NCBI RefSeq assembly: GCF_004796535.1
Contig: NZ_SPHY01000002.1
Span: forward strand, 186,001-250,000
DNA: 64,000 nucleotides
From: Sphingomonas flavalba
GTDB taxonomy: Bacteria; Pseudomonadota; Alphaproteobacteria; Sphingomonadales; Sphingomonadaceae
Reading direction: 5' to 3'
Made by a program: the position numbers and the translations under genes
Shown here: piece by piece, positions 14,571-23,506 of the stretch
Position numbering within the stretch: the stretch's first letter is position 1
Layout of the letters: each line of letters begins with the position of its first letter
Notes under the pieces: model-generated
The model's input: only the letters and a program-made list of their open reading frames with translations
The model's database searches: none
What the model was told of the DNA's origin: nothing

Positions 14571-16381
14571 GCGCGGGTGATCGCCTCGGCCGCGATCATC
14601 CGCGCTTCCGGCGCCCGTCCGACCGCGTTCAGCGCCGCGACGATGTGGTAGAGATAAGCTGGCGGCACCGCGCGCCATTCGCGCGTCTGCATGCCGACGG
14701 CGGCGAGCAGCGCCACGGTCCCCGGCTGGCGCGCCCGCGCCGCCCGGTCGATCGCGCGGGTCCAATTGTCCTGACGGCCGACCGGCACGTCGAAATCGCG
14801 CGCCAGCGCCTCGGCATCGGCGGCGGGCAGGCGACCCAGCCCGGCCAGCGCGGCGATCAGGAATCGCGCCTTGGCGGTCTCCGCGCCACGCAGCGTCCCG
14901 GCATAGTCGCGCACCCGCGCCGCCGTCACCGGCACCGCCGCGCTCGGCGCGCCGACGGCCAGCAATGCCCAGGCATCGCCGCCGGTGCGGCTGGCGATCT
15001 CGCCCCAGCGCGCGGCGGTGCTGTCATATCCGGCGGTCAGCATCGATGCGATCAGCCGCCCGGCATCGTCCTCGAACGCCCGGTCGGGCGCGATGAACGC
15101 CGCCGCGCGCGCGGTCAGGATCAGCCGGGCGAAGCGCTCGCGCGGGTCACCCGCCTCGTCCCACAGGCCGCGCAGCGCCGTCATCCGCGCCGATGCCTCA
15201 TCGGCGGCGGCAGCGCGGCTCAGCGCCTCGGCCACCGCGACCGGCGCGGAGCCGACATCGCCGCTGTCCAGCACCGCGCCATACAGGTCGGCATAGGCAG
15301 CGGCGGAAAACACGCCGAGCGTCGCCGCCCAGGAAGCCGAGCCGACCCGCGCCGCCGGTTCCAGCATCGGCAATCGGGCCTGCCAGGCGCGGACGTGCGG
15401 GCCGACGCTGGCGATCAGCGGCTCCGGCACTGCCACCCCGGTCGCCCCGGCGAGGCCGAACCGCCAGGCAGTCAGTTGGTTGACGCCGTCCCACTGGATG
15501 TTGACCGCGCGCCGGCCGTTGACCCCGGCGCCGACGACCTTCTCGGCCAGCAGCAGGTCGATACCCCGCGCCCGGCCGCTGCGTCGCGTCGCGTCGATGA
15601 TCGCGCCCGCCGGCCCCGGCTCCGCCTGCAACGCGGCGCACATCGCCCGCGTCAGGTCCCAGGACACCGTCTTGCCATAGGCGGAACCCGGCTCGACCAC
15701 CGGGCAGAGCGCCGCCGGGTCGGCATTGGCGAGCGCCGCCTGCATCGCGATTTCGTAGAGTTTCGGCGTGTATTTGCCGGAATCGATCCCGGCGACCAGC
15801 ATCCGTGCCGGGTCCGCCTCGCCCATGCGCAGCAGCAGCCAGGCGCGCTCCGCCACCCAGTCGGCGCCGTCGACGCCGATCGGCGCCGGGGTTCGGCTCA
15901 GCAGCGCCCGCCGCAGGGTGATCGACGCCCAGCGCGACGCGACCGGCGCGCGGGTGCCGCGCATCAGCCGTGATAGAAACACCCCGTCCGCCCGCCCCCA
16001 GGCGTTTGGGCCGAAACCGCCGTCCGCGCGGCCGAGCGGCCCAACGAAGGCTGGGTTGCGCTGCGCCTCCGGCGGCATGTCGTAGGCGATCGCGGTATTG
16101 GCTTCACCCTCTTCCGCCAGCGGGTCGGTGGCGTTGGCCAGCGCGTCCGCAGCGGCCGCCTGCTGCACCGACGGCGGCAGCAGATCGGCGGGCGGCGGCG
16201 CGGCCGGGGTCGGCGCGCCGGCCGGTGCAGGGGCCGGCGTCGGGGCGGGAAGCGGGTCGCCGAACCCGGACGGCAGAATCGATTCGGGCGCCTTCTGGCC
16301 GAGTGCGGGGAGCGCCAGTGCGGCCAGGCCGACCGTCGCCAGCAATGCTGCCGCGACGCGGCTAGCGCGCCAGCTTGTCAT
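14567..16381 (-). CDS. Conserved exported protein of unknown function
   Basis: 604 residues from ATG 16381. N-terminal signal peptide (WRASRVAAALLATVGLAALA, then cleavage near ALG-Q), followed by a Pro/Ala-rich linker of about 40 residues and a long Ala-rich helical region up to the C-terminus. The repeated helix pairs (for example DWVAERAWLLLRMGEADPAR and AETAKARFLIAALAGLGRLP) resemble a TPR/solenoid scaffold. No catalytic motif is visible. It sits between a 45-residue membrane peptide (20-nt overlap) and xerD (ATGA overlap), so all three are probably one operon. Likely periplasmic; function unknown. Confidence 0.7.
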   Translation of the reverse strand: MTSWRASRVAAALLATVGLAALALPALGQKAPESILPSGFGDPLPAPTPAPAPAGAPTPAAPPPADLLPPSVQQAAAADALANATDPLAEEGEANTAIAYDMPPEAQRNPAFVGPLGRADGGFGPNAWGRADGVFLSRLMRGTRAPVASRWASITLRRALLSRTPAPIGVDGADWVAERAWLLLRMGEADPARMLVAGIDSGKYTPKLYEIAMQAALANADPAALCPVVEPGSAYGKTVSWDLTRAMCAALQAEPGPAGAIIDATRRSGRARGIDLLLAEKVVGAGVNGRRAVNIQWDGVNQLTAWRFGLAGATGVAVPEPLIASVGPHVRAWQARLPMLEPAARVGSASWAATLGVFSAAAYADLYGAVLDSGDVGSAPVAVAEALSRAAAADEASARMTALRGLWDEAGDPRERFARLILTARAAAFIAPDRAFEDDAGRLIASMLTAGYDSTAARWGEIASRTGGDAWALLAVGAPSAAVPVTAARVRDYAGTLRGAETAKARFLIAALAGLGRLPAADAEALARDFDVPVGRQDNWTRAIDRAARARQPGTVALLAAVGMQTREWRAVPPAYLYHIVAALNAVGRAPEARMIAAEAITRA

Positions 16382-16499
16382 TGGCCACCGGCTTCTCAAC
16401 CCGGGTCAACGGCTTCTCGCTATCGACTCGCGACAGGGCGAACATCGTCGCGCCGACAACGGCGAGGAGGATGAGGAGGGTAAGGGCGTAACGGGACAT
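16362..16499 (-). CDS. Small single-pass membrane protein, unknown
   Basis: 45 residues from ATG 16499. One transmembrane segment (about 4-22, YALTLLILLAVVGATMFAL), then a polar, basic tail SRVDSEKPLTRVEKPVANDK. It is first in the probable operon with the exported solenoid protein and xerD, and overlaps the former by 20 nt. It could be a membrane partner of that protein; no homology is recognised. Confidence 0.6.
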   Translation of the reverse strand: MSRYALTLLILLAVVGATMFALSRVDSEKPLTRVEKPVANDKLAR

Positions 16500-16593
16500 G
16501 ACCTGACGCAAACCTTCTTGCTTCGCCGCTGGACTGCTGCGGCTCGTTGGCCTTTTGCCCGATGGCGGACCATTCTGTATAGCCCCGGCCCAC

Positions 16594-17136
16594 ATGAACC
16601 GGCCCACACCCTCCCCTGATCCCCGCCCGACCCTGCCGATCGTGCTGGTCGGCCTGATGGGCGTCGGCAAGTCGACGGTGGGCAGGCGCCTTGCCTACCG
16701 GCTGCGCTTGCCGTTCATCGATGCCGACCACGAGATCGAGCGCGCCGCCGGCATGACCATCGCCGAGATGTTCGACCGCTATGGCGAGGCGCATTTCCGC
16801 GATGGCGAACGGCGGGTGATCGCCCGGCTGATCGACGGCCGGCCGAAGGTGGTGGCAACCGGCGGCGGCGCATTCATGAACGAAGAAACCCGCGCGCTGA
16901 TCCTCGGTCACGCGATCGCGGTCTGGCTGGACGCCGACGTCAACGTTTTGGCGGATCGGGTATCGCGCCGCGCCGGCACCCGGCCGCTGCTGCGCGGCGG
17001 TAACCCGGGCAGCAAGCTGGCGGCGCTGGCGGCGGAGCGCAACCCGGTCTATGCGCTGGCCCCCATCCATGTGCGGAGCAACCCGGCGCCGCACGAAACC
17101 ACCGTCAACGCGATCATCGAGGCTTTGAAGGCATGA
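16594..17136 (+). CDS. aroK: Shikimate kinase
   Basis: 180 residues. P-loop GLMGVGKST at 20-28, the shikimate-binding FIDADHEIE, and [12 protein letters not shown]. It phosphorylates shikimate in the chorismate pathway. ATG at 16594 ([10 protein letters not shown]) chosen; the in-frame upstream start would run into the shared promoter region of the divergent small membrane protein gene. Overlaps aroB by ATGA. Confidence 0.95.
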   Translation: MNRPTPSPDPRPTLPIVLVGLMGVGKSTVGRRLAYRLRLPFIDADHEIERAAGMTIAEMFDRYGEAHFRDGERRVIARLIDGRPKVVATGGGAFMNEETRALILGHAIAVWLDADVNVLADRVSRRAGTRPLLRGGNPGSKLAALAAERNPVYALAPIHVRSNPAPHETTVNAIIEALKA

Positions 17137-18212
17137 TCAGCATCCCGGTCGCGCTAGGGGCGCGCAGCTACGACGTGCTGATCGAGGACGGCGCGCTCGA
17201 CAACGCGGCCGACCATCTCGGCCCCTGGCTGCACGGGCCGGCAGTCGTCGTCACCGACGAGCATGTTGCCGCGCGCCAGTTGCCGCGCCTCGCCGCCGCG
17301 CTCGACATCCGCCCCGTCATCCTGCCCGCCGGCGAAGGCACCAAGAGCTGGGCCGGGCTGGAAAGCCTGCTCGACCAGTTGCTCGCCCTCGGCCTCGAAC
17401 GCGGCGACCATGTCATCGCGCTCGGCGGTGGGGTGATCGGTGACCTTGTCGGCTTCGCCGCATCGATCCTGAAGCGCGGTTGCAACTTCATCCAGATACC
17501 GACCAGTCTGCTCGCCCAGGTCGACAGTTCAGTCGGCGGCAAGACCGCGATCAACACCGTTGCCGGCAAGAATCTGGTCGGCAGCTTCCACCAGCCATCC
17601 TTCGTGCTGATCGACCCGACGGTGCTCGACACGCTGCCGCCGCGTGAACTGCGCGCTGGTTATGCGGAAGTGGTCAAATACGGGCTGATCGACGATTTCC
17701 CCTTCTTCGAGTGGTGTGAAGCCAACGCCGCCGCGCTGCTCGCCGGCGATTCCACCGCCCGCGCAGAAGCGATCGGGCGCAGCATCGCCGCCAAGGCGGC
17801 GATCGTCGCCGCTGACGAACGCGAGACGCTTGACCGGCGTGCTTTGCTCAACCTCGGCCATACCTTCGGCCATGCGCTCGAAGCGGAAACCGGCTTCTCC
17901 GATCGGCTGCTGCATGGTGAGGCGGTCGCCGCCGGTATCGCCCTCGCCTTCGCCTTCTCCGCCGAACGCGGGCTGTGCGCGGGGCAGGAAGCTAAGCGCG
18001 TCGCCGCCCATCTTGCCGCCGCCGGTCTGCCGACGACGCTGGCCGCCGCCGGTATCTCGGCCAACGGCGCGGCGCTCGTCGCCCATATGGCGCACGACAA
18101 GAAGATGAGCGGCGGCCGCCTGCCCTTCCTCCTCACCCGCGGTATCGGGCGCACCTATGTCGACAAGACCGTCGATCTGGCCGACGTCGCCGCTTTCCTC
18201 GACCAGGCGTAG
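17133..18212 (+). CDS. aroB: 3-dehydroquinate synthase
   Basis: 359 residues. NAD-binding [33 protein letters not shown], and metal ligands in [11 protein letters not shown] (E), [10 protein letters not shown] (H) and LHGEAVAAG (H). It converts DAHP to 3-dehydroquinate. The aroK-aroB pair is a common bacterial arrangement and is translationally coupled here. Confidence 0.97.
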   Translation: MISIPVALGARSYDVLIEDGALDNAADHLGPWLHGPAVVVTDEHVAARQLPRLAAALDIRPVILPAGEGTKSWAGLESLLDQLLALGLERGDHVIALGGGVIGDLVGFAASILKRGCNFIQIPTSLLAQVDSSVGGKTAINTVAGKNLVGSFHQPSFVLIDPTVLDTLPPRELRAGYAEVVKYGLIDDFPFFEWCEANAAALLAGDSTARAEAIGRSIAAKAAIVAADERETLDRRALLNLGHTFGHALEAETGFSDRLLHGEAVAAGIALAFAFSAERGLCAGQEAKRVAAHLAAAGLPTTLAAAGISANGAALVAHMAHDKKMSGGRLPFLLTRGIGRTYVDKTVDLADVAAFLDQA

Positions 18213-18223
18213 CCGCTGCCCGG

Positions 18224-18559
18224 TCAGCGCCGGACGGCCACCCACAGCCAGCCGGCGATCATCGCCGCGCCGCCGATCGGGGTGACGGCGCCCAGCCAGC
18301 GGGGCGCGCCGAACGCCATCGCATAGAGCGTCGCCGCGAACAGGGTCGCTCCGGCGAGCAGCAGCGCGCCGGCGCCCCGCGCCCGCCCGGCCAGCGCGAT
18401 CACCGCGACCGCGTGGATCAACTGGTAGAAAGCGCCGGTCTTCAGCCATTCCGCCGCCGCACCCTGGGCAGCGTGGGCGCCATAGGCTCCGGCCGCCACC
18501 GCAACCGCCGCAGACAGCGCCGCCAGCGGGATCAGCCCGCTACCGCCCCGCCGCCTCAT
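18224..18559 (-). CDS. DUF423 family membrane protein
   Basis: 111 residues, about four transmembrane helices. It begins with a helix and a Gly/Ala-rich AAGAYGAHA, then LKTGAFYQLIHAVAVIAL, matching the DUF423 (YgdD-like) family. Function unknown. ATG overlaps the stop of the antiporter gene upstream by 4 nt. Confidence 0.85.
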   Translation of the reverse strand: MRRRGGSGLIPLAALSAAVAVAAGAYGAHAAQGAAAEWLKTGAFYQLIHAVAVIALAGRARGAGALLLAGATLFAATLYAMAFGAPRWLGAVTPIGGAAMIAGWLWVAVRR

Positions 18560-20295
18560 GCGCTACGTGGTCGGAACATCATTTCCGCTCCTGCATAAAG
18601 ATCCCCAGTCGCCGCCTGCGCCTGCATCCGCGCCACATCGCCCTCGCGGTATTTCACTTCGGCGCGGTCGATCTCATCCTCGTCGACCTCCAGGGCGGCG
18701 AGCGCCAGCCGCGCCATGCGGATCGCCGAATCATGCACCTCACGCACGACGCCGGCAACCGGGGCGCCGTGCAGCCGCAGCACCATCCGCCGGTCGAACG
18801 CGCGCACGAAGATTCGCGCATCGGGAAACGCCTCCGCCACCTCGGCGATCTGCGCGGCGTCGGTCTCACGGTCGTCGTGGCAGAACAGGATCAGCTGCGC
18901 GTCCGCCGCTCCGGCCAGTCGTAGCAGGTCGACGCGCCGGCCGTCGCCGAAATAGACCTTGACCGCGAATGCCGCCGATACGTCGATCTGCTCCGCTTCC
19001 CAGTCGATCAGCGTCACGGTCAGGCCCTGCGCGGTCAGCATCTGCGCGACCGTCTGGCCGAACCGGCCATAGCCGACGACGATCGCCGCCGCCCCGTCCG
19101 ATCCGCTGGGTCCTTCGCGGGTGTCGCTGTTCGGCGGGGCGTTGCGTAGCCGCTTGCTCGCCATCATCAGGAACGGCGTCGCCGCCATCGACAGGGTGAC
19201 GACCGCGCCGAACAGGCTGGCGGCGCGCGGTTCGATCAGTAGAGCGCCCTGCGCCTGCGCGAACAGCACGAACGCGAATTCTCCGCCCTGGCTGAGCAGC
19301 AGCCCAAGCCCCAGCGCCGGCCGCCACGCCATGCCGAACAGCCGGGTCAGACCGAAGATGATCGATGTCTTGGTGACGATCAGCGCCGCCGCCATGCCGA
19401 GCACGAACAGCGGCCGCTCAAACACGACATGCAGGTCGAGCATCATGCCGACGGCGACGAAGAACAGGCCGAGCAGCACCGCGCGGAAAGGGTCGATATC
19501 CGCCTCCAGCTCATGCCGGTAGGGCGAATCGGCCAGCATCACGCCGGCGATAAACGCGCCGAGCGCGGTCGACAGGTGCAGCGCCTGCATCACCGTCGCG
19601 CTCGCCAGCACGCAGAACAGGCCGGCGGCGATGAACAGCTCGCGCTCGCCCATCCTGCCGATCAGCCGGAACAGCGGGTTGAGCAGATAGCGCCCGGCCA
19701 GTACCAGCCCGACAACCGCGATCACCGTATAAACTGCCAGCACCCAGCCGGGCGGAGCACCCGGGTCCGGCGGCGCCCGCGACAGCGCCGCGATCACGGT
19801 GATCATCGGGATCAGCGACAGATCCTGCAGCAGCAGGATGGAAAAGGCCCGCTCGCCGACCGGCGTGTGCAGCCGTCCGGCCGATTGCAGCATCGGCAGC
19901 ACCTGCGCGGTCGACGACAGCGCCAGCGGCATGCCGAGTGCGATCGCCGCCGCCAGCGTGAATTCCGAACCACCCCAGACGACCATGCTCAGCGCCACGC
20001 CGCACAGCACCACCTGCGCCACGCCCAGCCCGAATATGTCGCGCCGCAGCCGCCACAGCCGCGCCGGGCTCAGTTCCAGCCCGATCAGGAACAACAGCAG
20101 GGTGATGCCCAGTTCGGCGATGCCCAGCTTGCCCTGCGGGTCGCCGACCAGGCCCAGCGCATGCGGGCCGATCGCCGCGCCGGCGACGATATAGCCCAGC
20201 GTCGCGCCCAGCCCAAGCCGGCGGAACAGGATGACACAGGCCAGCGCGGCGGTCAGCATGACCACTCCGTCGATGATCGCGCCGCCGTGCATCAA
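18556..20295 (-). CDS. Kef-type K+/H+ antiporter (CPA2 family)
   Basis: 579 residues. About 12-13 transmembrane helices in residues 1-380 (GYIVAGAAIGPHALGL, ITLLLFLIGLELSP are typical), then a cytosolic RCK-N/TrkA-N domain (IVVGYGRFGQTVAQML, nucleotide-binding GYGRFG) ending about 530, plus a short C-terminal tail. It probably exports K+ against H+ under thiol or electrophile stress, as in KefB/KefC. No KefF/G ancillary reductase gene is adjacent. Overlaps both neighbours by 4 nt. Confidence 0.88.
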   Translation of the reverse strand: MMHGGAIIDGVVMLTAALACVILFRRLGLGATLGYIVAGAAIGPHALGLVGDPQGKLGIAELGITLLLFLIGLELSPARLWRLRRDIFGLGVAQVVLCGVALSMVVWGGSEFTLAAAIALGMPLALSSTAQVLPMLQSAGRLHTPVGERAFSILLLQDLSLIPMITVIAALSRAPPDPGAPPGWVLAVYTVIAVVGLVLAGRYLLNPLFRLIGRMGERELFIAAGLFCVLASATVMQALHLSTALGAFIAGVMLADSPYRHELEADIDPFRAVLLGLFFVAVGMMLDLHVVFERPLFVLGMAAALIVTKTSIIFGLTRLFGMAWRPALGLGLLLSQGGEFAFVLFAQAQGALLIEPRAASLFGAVVTLSMAATPFLMMASKRLRNAPPNSDTREGPSGSDGAAAIVVGYGRFGQTVAQMLTAQGLTVTLIDWEAEQIDVSAAFAVKVYFGDGRRVDLLRLAGAADAQLILFCHDDRETDAAQIAEVAEAFPDARIFVRAFDRRMVLRLHGAPVAGVVREVHDSAIRMARLALAALEVDEDEIDRAEVKYREGDVARMQAQAATGDLYAGAEMMFRPRSA

Positions 20296-20723
20296 TCCGC
20301 CTTTGCCGCCAGCCGCGCCGCCTCCGCCGCCGCCTCGAACGCCAGCCGGATCGACGCGTGGCGCGCGCTATGCGGCCGCGCCGGGGCGAGCACCGCCATG
20401 CCCGGCCAGTCCGGCGGCGCAGCGCGCTCCCCCGCCAGCCAGGCGCCGAGCGCGTCGCGCGCCACGGCCAGCGCCGCCGCGTCCCGGCCGATCGCGTGGC
20501 TGGCCATCAGGTTGGCGGCGGCCTGCCCCAGCGCGCAGGCGTTGACCACCAGGCCCAGCCGCACCACCCGCCCGGCATCGTCCAGGGCAAGGTCCACGGT
20601 CACCCGGCTTCCGCAGACCGGCGAATATTTTTCGCTCGTCGCCTGTGGATCCGTGAGCCGCCCGGCATGCGGAATGGTCGCGGCGAGCCGCAGGATATCG
20701 GCATTGTAGAGCGGCGCGTTCAC
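20292..20723 (-). CDS. Iron-sulfur cluster scaffold-like protein (IscU/NifU-N fold)
   Basis: 143 residues from GTG 20723. NADILRLAATIPHAGRL at the N-terminus and the pattern SPVCGSRVTVDLALD...NACALGQAAANLM give two of the conserved cysteines of the IscU/NifU-N family; the third is replaced (HSARHASIRLAF), so it is a degenerate scaffold-like form. The start overlaps the cvpA stop as GTGA. Role in Fe-S assembly is inferred from family only. Confidence 0.75.
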   Translation of the reverse strand: MNAPLYNADILRLAATIPHAGRLTDPQATSEKYSPVCGSRVTVDLALDDAGRVVRLGLVVNACALGQAAANLMASHAIGRDAAALAVARDALGAWLAGERAAPPDWPGMAVLAPARPHSARHASIRLAFEAAAEAARLAAKAD

Positions 20724-21244
20724 GCCCGGTCCACCGGTGGGTCGGGCGGTGCCAGCCGCCGCTGGTTCATGTAATCGACCAGCGCCTTGCCCGACGCGTT
20801 GAGCAGCGGGTAGCTGTGCGAGCTGCGCACCCATTCCGGCCGCCGCGTCGCGCCGCCGTTGATCGTGTCGAGCACCATCACCGCGGCGAGGAAGATCAGC
20901 GTCGCGAAGATCAGCCCCTTCAGCGCGCCGAAACCGATGCCGAGCAGCCGGTCGAACGCGCCAAGCACCGATTGCCGCGTCCGCGCGCCGATCGCCCGCG
21001 CCAGATACCTGCCGACCAGAAAGGTCACGCCGAACAGCAGCGCAAAGGCCAGGGTCGCTGCCCCGGCGCTGGTCCCGACCCGGTCGAGCAGCATGTCGGT
21101 CACCGGGGTGTGGAAGAATTTCACCGCCAGGATCGCCAGCACCCAGGCGAACAGCGACAGCGCCTCGGTGACGAAGCCGCGCAGTCCGCCGAGCACGGCC
21201 CCGCCGCCGACGAGGAGGATGACGATAATATCGAGCGCGGTCAT
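20720..21244 (-). CDS. CvpA family membrane protein
   Basis: 174 residues, four predicted transmembrane helices, starting MTALDIIVILLVGGGAVLGG with RGFVTEALSLFAWV, typical of CvpA (colicin V production family). Followed by a soluble C-terminal tail. ATG at 21244 chosen as the family start; longer in-frame extensions are arginine-rich and unlike protein. Probably cotranscribed with radA, 80 nt upstream. Confidence 0.85.
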   Translation of the reverse strand: MTALDIIVILLVGGGAVLGGLRGFVTEALSLFAWVLAILAVKFFHTPVTDMLLDRVGTSAGAATLAFALLFGVTFLVGRYLARAIGARTRQSVLGAFDRLLGIGFGALKGLIFATLIFLAAVMVLDTINGGATRRPEWVRSSHSYPLLNASGKALVDYMNQRRLAPPDPPVDRA

Positions 21245-21324
21245 CGGCGTTTCACCTGTGCTGCTGCGGGGGTCGGCCCCATAGCCGCCCATCCCGCGCC
21301 AAGTCGAGGGACCGGCATCCCCAC

Positions 21325-22698
21325 CTAACCGCGCCCCAGCATATGATCGACCAGCCCGCCCAGCGTCGCGAAGCGGGACAGCGCAATGCCGCCCTTCTCC
21401 GCTTCCACCCCGGCGGGCACCAGCGCGCGGGAAAAGCCCAGCTTCGCCGCCTCGCGCAGCCGCAGCCCGGCGTGGGCGACCGGGCGAATCTCGCCGGACA
21501 GCGCGACTTCGCCGAACGCCACCGCGTCGGACGGTAGCGGCCGTTCGGCCAGCGCGGACACCAGTGCCGCCGCCACCGCCAGATCGGCCGCTGGGTCGGA
21601 CAGGCGATACCCGCCGGCGACGTTCAGATAGACCTCGGCGGTGGAAAAGCTCAGGCCGCACCGCGCCTCCAGCACCGCCAGCACCATCGCCAGCCGCCCG
21701 GAATCCCAGCCGACGACCCCGCGCCGGGGCGTCGCCCCGCTCGCCAGCCGCACGGTCAGCGCCTGGATCTCGACCAGCACCGGCCGCGTCCCCTCCAGCG
21801 CCGGGAACACCACCGCGCCGGTCACCGCCTCGCCCCGGTCGGTCAGGAACAGAGTCGACGGGTTGGTCACCTCCTCCAGTCCGCCGGCGGCCATTGCGAA
21901 CACGCCGATCTCCTCGGTGCCGCCGAACCGGTTCTTGATCGCGCGGAGGATGCGGTACTGGTGGCTGCGCTCGCCTTCGAAGGAGAGGACGGTATCGACC
22001 ATATGCTCCAGCACGCGCGGGCCAGCGATCGTCCCGTCCTTGGTGACATGGCCGACCAGCACCAGCGCGGTGCCGCTTTCCTTGGCATAGCGGATCAGTT
22101 CCTGGGCGGAGGCGCGGACCTGGCTGACCGTGCCCGGCGCGCCTTCGATCAGGTCGCTGTGCATGGTCTGGATCGAATCGATGACGAGCAACGCCGGCGC
22201 CGTCCCCTGCCCCAGCGTCGTCAATATGTCGCGCACCGACGTCGCCGCCGCCAGCGCCACCGGCGCCTTGCCCAGCCCCAGCCGCCGCGCGCGCAGCCGC
22301 ACCTGGTCGGTCGCTTCCTCGCCGGAAACATAGGCGACAGGCCGCCCGGCCAGCGCCAGCTTGGCCGCCGCCTGCAACAGCAAAGTCGATTTGCCGATGC
22401 CGGGGTCGCCCCCGATCAGCGTCGCCGATCCGCTGACGAAACCGCCGCCCAGCGCCCGGTCTAGTTCCGCGATGCCGGTCACCATCCGCTCCGGCAGGGC
22501 GATCTCCGCATCCAGCCCGACCAGCGCGAACGGCCTGCCGCCGGATTGCAGATTATGACGCGCCTGAAACGGCGTCACCACCGCGCCCATGTCCTCAACC
22601 AGCGTGTTCCATTCGCCGCAATCGACGCATTGCCCCGCCCATTTGGGCGATACCGATCCGCACGCCTGGCAGACATAACGCTTCTGGGGCTTGGCCAT
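21325..22698 (-). CDS. radA: DNA repair protein RadA
   Basis: 457 residues. Zinc finger C10-C13-C24-C27, RecA-like ATPase with P-loop GGDPGIGKST at 96-105, the RadA-specific KNRFG motif (RAIKNRFGGTEEIG), and a C-terminal Lon-like domain (YLNVAGGYRLSDPAADLAVA). It promotes branch migration during recombination. ATG at 22698 (MAKPQKRYVC) is the family start. Divergent from the EEP-family gene. Confidence 0.96.
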   Translation of the reverse strand: MAKPQKRYVCQACGSVSPKWAGQCVDCGEWNTLVEDMGAVVTPFQARHNLQSGGRPFALVGLDAEIALPERMVTGIAELDRALGGGFVSGSATLIGGDPGIGKSTLLLQAAAKLALAGRPVAYVSGEEATDQVRLRARRLGLGKAPVALAAATSVRDILTTLGQGTAPALLVIDSIQTMHSDLIEGAPGTVSQVRASAQELIRYAKESGTALVLVGHVTKDGTIAGPRVLEHMVDTVLSFEGERSHQYRILRAIKNRFGGTEEIGVFAMAAGGLEEVTNPSTLFLTDRGEAVTGAVVFPALEGTRPVLVEIQALTVRLASGATPRRGVVGWDSGRLAMVLAVLEARCGLSFSTAEVYLNVAGGYRLSDPAADLAVAAALVSALAERPLPSDAVAFGEVALSGEIRPVAHAGLRLREAAKLGFSRALVPAGVEAEKGGIALSRFATLGGLVDHMLGRG

Positions 22699-22810
22699 AT
22701 TCGCGATGTATGCCGTCCGGCGGCGAAGCCCAAGCCCCTTCGCGCCGGCGCGAAGGAAACTCCGCCCGGCCGTTGCGTTCCTTGGCCATGACCCTATGCA
22801 TCCTTGTCGC

Positions 22811-23506
22811 ATGATCCGCGTCGCCAGCTATAATATGCGCAAGGCCATCGGCACCGATCGGCGCCGCCTGCCGACGCGGACGATCGACGTGCTGCGCGAA
22901 ATTGGCGCCGATGTCGTGGCGCTGCAAGAGGCCGACCGCCGTTTCGGCGCGCGGCTCAGCGCGATTCCCCACTACCTGCTCGACGACCAGAGCGATCTGC
23001 GCGCCGTCGATTTCGGCGTTCGGCCGGACGGAATGGGCTGGCACGGCAATGCGATACTGGTGCGCAAGTCGGTCGAGGTCCTCGACCGGGCCGTCATCCA
23101 TATCCCGACGCTGGAACCGCGCGGGGCGGTGCGCGCCGACCTGCGCGTGCGCGGCCAGCGCATACGCGTCGTCGGCATGCATCTCGACCTGTCCGGCCTG
23201 CGCCGCCGCCGCCAGGCACGGGCGATCATCGCCCATCTCGAATCGCTCGACGATTCGCTGCCGACGGTGCTGATGGGCGACCTCAACGAATGGAGCCCGG
23301 AAGGCGGCTGCCTGCGCGACTTCGCCGATCATTACGGCTTCGTGCCCTGCGGCCGCAGCTTCCATGCCCGCCGCCCGGTGGCGGCGCTCGACCGGATCAT
23401 GGTCAGCCCCGACGTCGCGGTCGAGGCGTGCGGCGTCCACCGTTCGCCGGCGGCGCGCATCGCGTCGGACCATCTGCCGATCTGGGCCACGGTGGAGCCG
23501 CAATGA
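22811..23506 (+). CDS. Endonuclease/exonuclease/phosphatase (EEP) family protein
   Basis: 231 residues. EEP fold: SYNMRKAIG (N), ADVVALQEAD (E), HLDLSG, VLMGDLNEW (D/N), and ASDHLPIWATV (catalytic H). Short proteins of this type resemble YbhP and act on nucleic acid or phosphodiester/lipid head groups; the substrate cannot be told. ATG 22811 (MIRVASYN) chosen, with 22796 as an alternative. Its stop overlaps the patatin start by 4 nt, so the pair are coexpressed and may act on the same class of molecule. Confidence 0.82.
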   Translation: MIRVASYNMRKAIGTDRRRLPTRTIDVLREIGADVVALQEADRRFGARLSAIPHYLLDDQSDLRAVDFGVRPDGMGWHGNAILVRKSVEVLDRAVIHIPTLEPRGAVRADLRVRGQRIRVVGMHLDLSGLRRRRQARAIIAHLESLDDSLPTVLMGDLNEWSPEGGCLRDFADHYGFVPCGRSFHARRPVAALDRIMVSPDVAVEACGVHRSPAARIASDHLPIWATVEPQ

